A program made the translations under genes and the position numbers. Positions 1 through 5,053 of a DNA stretch of 5,053 bases are shown in pieces. The stretch covers positions 1-5,053 of the forward strand of contig CABUTY010000129.1 of the NCBI GenBank assembly GCA_902494595.1, read 5' to 3'. How positions within the stretch are numbered: position 1 is the first letter of the stretch; each line of letters starts with the position of its first letter. Source of the stretch: an uncultured Porphyromonadaceae bacterium (GTDB taxonomy: Bacteria > Bacteroidota > Bacteroidia > Bacteroidales > Muribaculaceae). The notes under the pieces are model-generated. The model was not told where the DNA came from and did not search any database. It was given only the letters and a program-made list of their open reading frames with translations.

Positions 1-1
1 G

Positions 2-559
2 AGCGGATATTCGCTGATACTTCTAGACATAATGATGGGTGACATCAGCGGCACACAGCTGGCCTCGATACTCCGCAACGGTGAGGCCACTAAGCATGTG
101 GCCATAATCTTCTGCACCGCCAAGGACGCGGAGGATGATATGGTGAAGGGACTACGGCTCGGTGCCGACGATTATATCACCAAGCCTTATTCGATACGCA
201 ATGTGCTGGCGCGAGTGGAAGCGGTGCTCCGTCGTGTTGACAACCATCGTCAGTCGGAAGCCGATGCGGATATCGTGCGATACAAAGACCTGGTGCTTCT
301 TCCCCAAAGCAAAATATGCTGCGTCGACGGTGTCGAGACCAGACTTCCCAAAAAAGAGTTCGAGATTCTCCTCACGCTGATGAGCCATCCCGGGAAGGTG
401 TTCTCCCGCGACGAACTCCTCAAGCGCATATGGACCGACGATGTGGTGGTAGTGGACCGCGTGGTGGATGTCAACATTACACGCATACGCCAGAAGCTGG
501 GGCATTATGCCCATAATATCGTAACACGCTCCGGATATGGGTATGCTTTCATTGAATAG
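2..559 (+). CDS. OmpR/PhoB-family response regulator, 5' end cut by the window
   Basis: DNA-binding response regulator of a two-component system, partner of the kinase that overlaps its end. The frame is open to the left edge and reads SGYSLILLDIMMG before the first in-window ATG at 32, so that ATG is not the start; roughly the first 45 to 50 residues are missing. Seen directly: the probable phosphoacceptor Asp at bases 26-28 in LILLDIMM, the conserved Thr in FCTAKD (116-118), and the conserved Lys-Pro in YITKPY (K at 182-184). These place a receiver domain up to about base 240. After a linker, bases about 280-556 encode a winged-helix transcription-factor domain (LPKKEFEILLTLM, then VVDVNITRIRQKLG and SGYGYAFIE). 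The usual Pro after the LLDIMM motif is Gly here. Family knowledge: phosphorylation promotes dimerisation and binding to tandem direct repeats. Target genes are not shown by the protein; the downstream phosphate transporter is a plausible one. Called PhoB-like by architecture, not by proven orthology. Confidence 0.95.
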   Translation, partial: SGYSLILLDIMMGDISGTQLASILRNGEATKHVAIIFCTAKDAEDDMVKGLRLGADDYITKPYSIRNVLARVEAVLRRVDNHRQSEADADIVRYKDLVLLPQSKICCVDGVETRLPKKEFEILLTLMSHPGKVFSRDELLKRIWTDDVVVVDRVVDVNITRIRQKLGHYAHNIVTRSGYGYAFIE

Positions 560-1979
560 GCTTTCTTACCACCGCACTCTCTTTCTGTGGCTGCTGGGTT
601 ACACAGCCGTTCTGGCCATCTTATTCTTGGGATACCAATACCAACGGGAACGGGAGTTCAAGGCCGAGGAACTCAACGCACGTCTGCAGATTGTGAACAG
701 TTATATCATGTCGTCGCTTGCCGACGGCAGGAATATGGGGAATGTCATCAAAGATGGCTATCATCCTTTCGACGACCTGCGCGTAAGCGTGATCGACTCA
801 GGCGGCAAGGTAGTATACGACAATACCCTCGACCATCTCCCCGACCGGCTTCATCTCGACCGCAGGGAGATAGCCGAGGCCTTATCCAAGGGAAGCGGCT
901 ATACCGTGCGCCGTCACAGCCAGAGCACCGGCCAGACTTATTTCTATTCGGCACTGAAAGGCAACGATGGCATGATTGTACGCACCGCCGTGCCTTATGA
1001 CGTGCGTCTTGACCATCTGTTACGCGCCGACTATGGGTTCCTGTGGGTTATGTGCGCCATTATCTTAATGATGGTGGTGGCGGGTTTCTTCCTTACCAGA
1101 CGTCTCGGCCAACACGTGACGCGCCTGCATGATTTCGCACGCAGTGTGGAAGAAGGCCACCGGATATCCGATAACGAACCGTTTCCCAATGACGAGCTGG
1201 GCAAAATCTCCAACCATATATTACGTCTGTACGCTCGCCTGCTGAAGTCTTACACTGACCGCGACCGTGAACACCGCAACGCTCTCTTCGAGCAACGCGA
1301 GAAGGAGCGCATCAAGAAACAGCTCACCAACAACATCAACCATGAGCTAAAGACGCCAGTGGCGTCGATACGCGGTTGCCTGGAGACTCTCCACAACTAT
1401 CCCGACTTGCCCATGGCTAAAAGAATGGAGTTTGTCGACCGCGGTCTCAGCGCCACTGAACGTCTTGGCCGGATGCTCTCCGACGTGGCTCTCATAACCC
1501 GTATGGAGGATGGCACTCAATCTATCATTAAAGAGGATACCGACTTATACCGCATCATAGCGGCGGTTTGCGATGACCTTGCCGACCATGCAGCCCACAA
1601 AGGCATAAGCATCATCAACGACACTTCATCGCCCCTGTGGATTGTGGGTAACGAATCATTGCTGACATCAATATTCTACAATCTTGTGGCCAATGCCATA
1701 GCATATTCCGGAGGCAGCCGCATAATTGTTTCCGGCTCCAAAGATGAATCCGGAAGGATATCACTGACGGTTGAGGACAATGGCAGCGGCGTTGCCGAGG
1801 AACATCTCCCCCATCTCTTCGAGCGTTTCTACCGTATCGACAAAGGACGCAGCCGCGCCGCCGGCGGCACCGGACTCGGCCTCGCTATTGTCAAGAACGC
1901 CGTAATTATCCACAACGGATCCATCACCGCACAAAATCTCCCCGACGGAGGCCTCCGCTTCCAAATAATATTTTCTTAA
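537..1979 (+). CDS. Membrane sensor histidine kinase, PhoR-like architecture
   Basis: Complete 480-residue kinase predicted to phosphorylate the adjacent response regulator. Order of parts: transmembrane segment about 14-33; extracytoplasmic sensor about 34-167 containing a PAS/Cache-like stretch (RVSVIDSGGKVVYDN, 82-96) typical of PhoR-type sensors; second transmembrane segment about 168-187; HAMP-like linker about 188-240; dimerisation and phosphotransfer domain with H269 in NHELKTP; then the ATP-binding domain with N box (NLVANAIAYS, 382-391), G1 (DNGSGV, 414-419), F box (ERFYRI, 429-434) and G2 (GGTGLGLAIVK, 443-453). E270 and T273 match the ExxT pattern linked to kinase and phosphatase activities. 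All catalytic motifs are intact. The ATG at 537 lies inside the regulator gene (23-base overlap), which implies co-transcription and probable translational coupling; a second in-frame ATG at 543 is an equally possible start. No Shine-Dalgarno is evident. The signal sensed is unknown; phosphate limitation is inferred from architecture and the neighbouring transporter. Confidence 0.95.
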   Translation: MGMLSLNRLSYHRTLFLWLLGYTAVLAILFLGYQYQREREFKAEELNARLQIVNSYIMSSLADGRNMGNVIKDGYHPFDDLRVSVIDSGGKVVYDNTLDHLPDRLHLDRREIAEALSKGSGYTVRRHSQSTGQTYFYSALKGNDGMIVRTAVPYDVRLDHLLRADYGFLWVMCAIILMMVVAGFFLTRRLGQHVTRLHDFARSVEEGHRISDNEPFPNDELGKISNHILRLYARLLKSYTDRDREHRNALFEQREKERIKKQLTNNINHELKTPVASIRGCLETLHNYPDLPMAKRMEFVDRGLSATERLGRMLSDVALITRMEDGTQSIIKEDTDLYRIIAAVCDDLADHAAHKGISIINDTSSPLWIVGNESLLTSIFYNLVANAIAYSGGSRIIVSGSKDESGRISLTVEDNGSGVAEEHLPHLFERFYRIDKGRSRAAGGTGLGLAIVKNAVIIHNGSITAQNLPDGGLRFQIIFS

Positions 1980-1997
1980 CCTCCGCTTAATATTTTT
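1952..1997 (+). repeat. Imperfect direct duplication across the kinase stop codon
   Basis: CCTCCGCTT occurs at 1952-1960 and again at 1980-1988. Each is followed by AATATTTT, at 1967-1974 and 1989-1996. The first copy has six extra bases (CCAAAT) between the two blocks; the second does not. The first copy encodes the last residues of the kinase and the second is non-coding. The first CCTCCG is also half of a perfect 12-bp palindrome, CGGAGGCCTCCG (1946-1957). It may be a small local duplication that became part of the transporter's upstream region, or chance in a compositionally skewed stretch. Confidence 0.6.
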
Positions 1998-2010
1998 GAA
2001 ATATCCGGGG
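1967..2010 (-). promoter_or_regulatory. Candidate OmpR/PhoB-type operator: four 11-bp-phased repeat units
   Basis: Units beginning AATAT (1967), AACCT (1978), AATAT (1989) and AATAT (2000) recur exactly every 11 bases. Read on the minus strand these are 7-mers GGATATT, AAATATT, GGAGGTT and AAATATT separated by 4-base spacers (TCAA, AAGC, AAGA). The 7+4 spacing is the known layout of pho boxes and of many OmpR-family sites, although the bases differ from the E. coli pho box CTGTCAT. The array ends a few bases upstream of the TATCTTTG element and covers the place where a -33 element would be expected, the usual position for a PhoB-type activator. The first two units overlap the end of the kinase gene. 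The AT-rich composition means chance phasing cannot be ruled out. Confidence 0.35.
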
Positions 2011-2021
2011 GGGTATCTTTG
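1995..2021 (+). promoter_or_regulatory. Bacteroidota-type promoter for the phosphate transporter
   Basis: TATCTTTG at 2014-2021 is a perfect match to the Bacteroidota -7 consensus TAnnTTTG. The closest TTTG that could act as a -33 element is at 1995-1998, only 15 bases upstream, several bases short of the roughly 19 to 21 usually quoted for this promoter class. A run of seven G (2007-2013) fills part of the spacer directly against the -7 element. Transcription would start near 2025-2028, leaving a leader of about 27 bases. The poorly spaced -33 suggests a promoter that needs an activator. Confidence 0.7.
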
Positions 2022-2036
2022 CATCGGAAATAACTC

Positions 2037-2052
2037 AAAATACCAAAATACC
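2037..2052 (+). repeat. Perfect 8-bp tandem duplication in the transporter leader
   Basis: AAAATACC is repeated twice in direct succession, and the second copy runs straight into AATGG, the transporter's start codon context. There is no GGAGG-like Shine-Dalgarno in the leader. A-rich sequence just upstream of the ATG is typical of translation initiation in Bacteroidota, so this duplication probably forms the ribosome-binding region. Confidence 0.7.
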
Positions 2053-2053
2053 A

Positions 2054-4333
2054 ATGGATATAATCTTTCTATGTGTGGTTGTTTTCCTGTTCGTACTGGC
2101 TGTCTTTGATCTTTCGATAGGAGTCAGCAACGATGCGGTCAACTTCCTGACTTCGGCTGTAGGGTCGAAGGCGGCCTCTTTCAAACGCATTCTTATCGTA
2201 GCGTCGATAGGCGTATTCATAGGTGCCGCCATGAGCAACGGAATGATGGACATTGCACGTCACGGCATCTTCCGCCCCGAAAACTTCTCTTTCTACGACC
2301 TCATATGCATCTTCATGGCTGTGATGGTCACCGACATAATCCTTCTGGACATATTCAATACCCTCGGGATGCCTACATCCACTACGGTATCGATGGTCTT
2401 CGAGCTGCTCGGCGCAACTTTCGTGGTGGCTCTCATCAAGATGGCCGGCGGCCTCGACCTCGGGTTCAACGACCTACTAAACACTGAAAAAGCCCTCTCG
2501 GTTATCATCGGAATATTCCTCTCCGTGGCCATAGCTTTCATATTCGGCACTATTGTACAATTCCTTGCCCGTACTATTTTCTCTTTCAATTACAAGACCA
2601 ACCTCAAATGGAAAATAGGTATCTTCGGCGGTCTGTGCAGCACGGCCATCATCTACTTTCTGCTGCTGAAAGGGACCAAGGATCTTACCTTCATGACACC
2701 CGAAGTCAAGGGATTCATCAGCCGCAACACGGCATTGATACTTGCGGGATGCATGGCATTCTTCACTCTGCTGATGCAGTTGCTGCACGTACTTAAGATC
2801 AACGTACTGAAAGTTGTGGTGCTTATGGGCACATTCGCGCTGGCCATGGCATTCGCCGGCAACGACCTGGTGAACTTTATCGGCATACCACTGAGCGGTC
2901 TGTCCTCTTATCAGGACTACATAGTCAATGGCGGAGGAGACGCTAAGGGCTTTATGATGGATTCCCTCAACGGTCCGGCCGACACACCCATATATTTTCT
3001 GATAGGCGCGGGCCTCATCATGGTGGTATCGCTGGCCACGTCGAAGAAGGCACGCAATGTCACCAGAACATCCATTTCACTCGGTTCGCAGCAGGGTGGC
3101 GACGAGATGTTCGGTTCCTCACGTATCGCGCGCAGTCTGGTGAGGTGGTCGCTGTCGGTATTGGGATGGGTACGCCGCGTGACACCCCCTAAGGTTCGCG
3201 CATGGTTCAACCGACGCTTCAATGTGGATGAAACCATAATGGACCATGGCGCTGCATTCGACCTTGTCCGCGGGTCGGTGAATCTCGTGCTTGCCGGAGT
3301 GCTCATTGCTTTCGGAACATCCCACAAGCTCCCCCTCTCCACAACATTCGTGACCTTCATGGTGGCCATGGGTACCTCGCTGGCCGACAAAGCGTGGGGA
3401 CGTGAAAGCGCCGTGTTCCGTATCACCGGTGTTATTTCCGTTATTGGTGGGTGGTTCCTCACCGCCGGCGTCGCTTTCATAGGTGCCGGTATTATTGTGA
3501 CCATAATGCATTTCGGCGGCCAGTGGGCTATGTTCGCTCTCGTTGTGATTACCGTTTTCCTCATTATACGCAGCAACCGCCGATTCAGAAAAAAACAACA
3601 GGAGGAAACCGGCGACACCCTCTTCCAGACCATTCTCGCCACTACCGACAAGAAGGAGGCATGGAATCTGCTCCTTCTATACATCAACGAACACCAGTCG
3701 GCATTCCTTACCCTGGCAGCCGAAAACTACATCAACATCACGGACGCATTCATCAACAACAATGCCCGCATGCTGTCGAAAGCCGATAAAACTCTTTTCG
3801 CCCAGAAAAACATTCTCAAGAACTACCGCCGCAAGGAGACGCTATGCCTCAGACAGGTATCCCCTCAGACGGCCATGGAAAAAAGCGCCTGGTTCCATCT
3901 CGCCAACAACTCCTGCATGAACATCCTCTACAACCTGCGACGCATCAACGAGGTGTGCAAGGAACATGTGGAGAATAATTTCCACCTTCTTCCCGAAGCG
4001 GATAGCCGGGATCTGGAACTCATACGCACGCGCATACATATTCTTTTCAACGACACTCTGGAGATGCTACAGCGCAACGACACGGATGTGATACCGCTGC
4101 TACGCCGCCATTGCGACGGAATAAAAGATACCGTGTCTGACGTATACCACAAGCTTCTCACGCAGCTTCGCGACGGCGACCCCGAGAAGATGGCCGTGAT
4201 GTATGTATATCTCAATGTCCTTCAGGAGACGCAGGAAATGGTGTCGGCTCTGCGCAAGTACCTGCGTGCCTACGCCAAGCTCCTCGACACCGGCTTCAGC
4301 AGCCGCCGTCAGTTAAAATCCAGCACTTTATGA
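2054..4333 (+). CDS. PiT-family inorganic phosphate transporter with fused PhoU-like C-terminal domain
   Basis: Inner-membrane phosphate permease of the PHO4/PiT family, 759 residues. The inverted duplicated core is visible: N-terminal half GVSNDAVNFLTSAVGSKA (23-40) with its partner GMPTSTTVS (105-113), and C-terminal half FAGNDLVNFIGIPLSG (267-282) with its partner GTSHKLPLSTTFVTF (421-435). Hydrophobic stretches suggest about 12 membrane segments up to residue 506, with a charged loop at about 329-400 between them. Residues about 515-745 are a soluble, helix-rich region (YRRKETLCLRQ 591-601, SAWFHLANNS 611-620, LYNLRRINEVCKEHVENN 625-642, YVYLNVLQETQEMV 717-730) resembling PhoU-like domains. 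Many bacteria carry a separate PhoU/DUF47 gene next to pit; here the two are one chain, a form I recall as common in Bacteroidetes. PiT proteins usually couple phosphate or metal-phosphate uptake to a proton or cation gradient. The ATG at 2054 follows an A-rich leader and its own promoter. The stop overlaps the convergent gene. A transporter role is secure; ion coupling is not determinable here. Confidence 0.95.
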   Translation: MDIIFLCVVVFLFVLAVFDLSIGVSNDAVNFLTSAVGSKAASFKRILIVASIGVFIGAAMSNGMMDIARHGIFRPENFSFYDLICIFMAVMVTDIILLDIFNTLGMPTSTTVSMVFELLGATFVVALIKMAGGLDLGFNDLLNTEKALSVIIGIFLSVAIAFIFGTIVQFLARTIFSFNYKTNLKWKIGIFGGLCSTAIIYFLLLKGTKDLTFMTPEVKGFISRNTALILAGCMAFFTLLMQLLHVLKINVLKVVVLMGTFALAMAFAGNDLVNFIGIPLSGLSSYQDYIVNGGGDAKGFMMDSLNGPADTPIYFLIGAGLIMVVSLATSKKARNVTRTSISLGSQQGGDEMFGSSRIARSLVRWSLSVLGWVRRVTPPKVRAWFNRRFNVDETIMDHGAAFDLVRGSVNLVLAGVLIAFGTSHKLPLSTTFVTFMVAMGTSLADKAWGRESAVFRITGVISVIGGWFLTAGVAFIGAGIIVTIMHFGGQWAMFALVVITVFLIIRSNRRFRKKQQEETGDTLFQTILATTDKKEAWNLLLLYINEHQSAFLTLAAENYINITDAFINNNARMLSKADKTLFAQKNILKNYRRKETLCLRQVSPQTAMEKSAWFHLANNSCMNILYNLRRINEVCKEHVENNFHLLPEADSRDLELIRTRIHILFNDTLEMLQRNDTDVIPLLRRHCDGIKDTVSDVYHKLLTQLRDGDPEKMAVMYVYLNVLQETQEMVSALRKYLRAYAKLLDTGFSSRRQLKSSTL

Positions 4334-5053
4334 GTCGGCTGAATGCAGGTCGAGAGAGATTCCCTTGGCCCATTCGGGTAGGGTATCGGCGGGACGCGAC
4401 TTGATGAGACGCTTGAGGTCGGCGGCATATTTGTCGCGGTTGTCGTGCCATGGTGTCTCGGCCTTTATTGTCTTCCTCAGCCATATATAGAGTCCGGCAT
4501 CCCGGCTGTTGTGTGGAAGCCGTCCCGTCTCACGGAGTACGGCTTCCACTTTCTCGCACTTCTGCCTGAAGATGTGTTCCTGGCCGTTCTGGGGCAATTC
4601 GCGCACGCTTTCAAGATAAGCAGCAAGCTCTGCACGCTGGTCGGCTCCTATATCTACCTTGCCGCTCACGATATTCTTGTACCACCGGCTCAATGCGCTC
4701 TCCGCCTCATCCTTGTTGGTGTACGGCAACCGCCGGTTGTTCTCTACAAAATCCCGGAACATCTCGAAACGCCGGTCAAACGACACCCGCTTTACCTTTA
4801 CCGACTCAAGCGATTCCCATTCGGCATACTCCCGGCCCGTAAGTCCAATGCTGCCATCTTTATAATAGGTATACTTGCCGGGGCCCTCGAGATATATCAG
4901 CTGTGTGATGCTTTTCTGGTTGGTGCCGGGAAAATGCCGACGCACACGCCGGCTGATCTCTTCGAGCTTCAACGGCATCCCGCTGTCGGCCAACACCTCG
5001 GAGATATAATCCTTGAGAGTGCCGTGATAGAAGTCGGGCCACTCGCGCAACGC
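4328..5053 (-). CDS. Unrecognised protein with winged-helix-like domain and two helicase-associated-like repeats (5' end outside window)
   Basis: I do not recognise this gene. The frame is open to the right edge (Ala-Leu-Arg-Glu-Trp), and the only nearby start is a TTG at 5050, so the true start probably lies outside the window. Numbering from that TTG, residues about 8-74 (GTLKDYISEVLADSGMPLKL, then EEISRRVRRHF and GPGKYTYYKDGSIGL) look like a HARE-HTH-type winged helix, a nucleic-acid-binding fold. Residues 91-149 and 161-218 appear to be two diverged copies of one unit: each starts with Phe, has a helix, then RLP, a Trp 11 to 14 residues later, and a basic helix ending in KS or ES. The pattern resembles the helicase-associated domain found after some DEAD/DEAH helicases. 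No catalytic motif is visible, so a DNA- or RNA-binding accessory role, or the tail of a larger protein, is possible. It is convergent with the transporter and unlikely to share its function. Confidence 0.85.
   Translation of the reverse strand, partial: ALREWPDFYHGTLKDYISEVLADSGMPLKLEEISRRVRRHFPGTNQKSITQLIYLEGPGKYTYYKDGSIGLTGREYAEWESLESVKVKRVSFDRRFEMFRDFVENNRRLPYTNKDEAESALSRWYKNIVSGKVDIGADQRAELAAYLESVRELPQNGQEHIFRQKCEKVEAVLRETGRLPHNSRDAGLYIWLRKTIKAETPWHDNRDKYAADLKRLIKSRPADTLPEWAKGISLDLHSADS

Noticed and set aside
32..34. ATG at 32 as the start of the response regulator
   Set aside because: The frame continues upstream through the phosphoacceptor motif LILLDI to the window edge, so this Met is internal.
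152..514. 120-codon open frame antisense to the response regulator
   Set aside because: The plus-strand frame carries all receiver and winged-helix motifs; the reverse frame has no family resemblance and is explained by codon bias.
1990..2004. AT-only inverted repeat ATATTT-TTG-AAATAT upstream of the transporter promoter
   Set aside because: A 6-bp all-AT stem with a 3-base loop is unstable and common by chance in such sequence; the 11-bp phasing explains the same bases better.
2917..3687. 256-codon open frame antisense to the transporter
   Set aside because: It lies wholly inside the well-supported transporter gene, has a Thr/Arg/Pro-rich composition typical of a reverse-frame shadow, and shows no recognisable domain or start context.
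4295..4343. Possible hairpin terminator around the convergent stop codons (TTCAGCAGCCG with CGGCTGAA)
   Set aside because: The arms match only with a 3-base bulge, the loop is about 30 bases, and neither strand has a following T tract.
5048..5050. TTG at 5050 as the start of the minus-strand gene
   Set aside because: The frame is open beyond it to the window edge and the site has no supporting context visible; a start outside the window is more likely.

Overview
The window looks like chromosomal DNA from a member of the Bacteroidota, most likely the order Bacteroidales (a Muribaculaceae- or Prevotella-like organism would fit, but this is inference). The reasons are a TATCTTTG promoter element of the TAnnTTTG type, A-rich sequence instead of a Shine-Dalgarno before the transporter gene, moderately GC-rich coding DNA, and proteins whose sequences read like Bacteroidales versions of their families.

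Layout: (1) at the left edge, the C-terminal three quarters of an OmpR/PhoB-family response regulator (2-559, +); (2) overlapping it by 23 bases, a complete membrane sensor histidine kinase with a PhoR-like architecture (537-1979, +); (3) a 74-base gap holding a promoter, a G7 tract, an 11-bp-phased direct-repeat array and a perfect 8-bp tandem duplication directly before the next start codon; (4) a 759-residue PiT-type inorganic phosphate transporter with a PhoU-like helical domain fused to its C terminus (2054-4333, +); (5) a convergent gene on the minus strand (4328-5053, running off the right edge) that I cannot name, with a winged-helix-like domain and two degenerate repeats resembling helicase-associated domains. 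Its stop codon abuts the transporter's stop.

Working model: the two-component pair senses an envelope or phosphate-related signal. The array upstream of the transporter is spaced like an OmpR/PhoB-family binding site and sits where the promoter lacks a well-spaced -33 element, so the neighbouring regulator may activate the transporter directly. The PhoU-like tail could tie transport activity or sensor signalling to phosphate status within one polypeptide. The individual protein families are secure. The regulatory link and the phosphate specificity of the sensor are inference. There are no RNA genes, mobile elements or CRISPR arrays that I can support, and no stretch over 300 bases without a gene.
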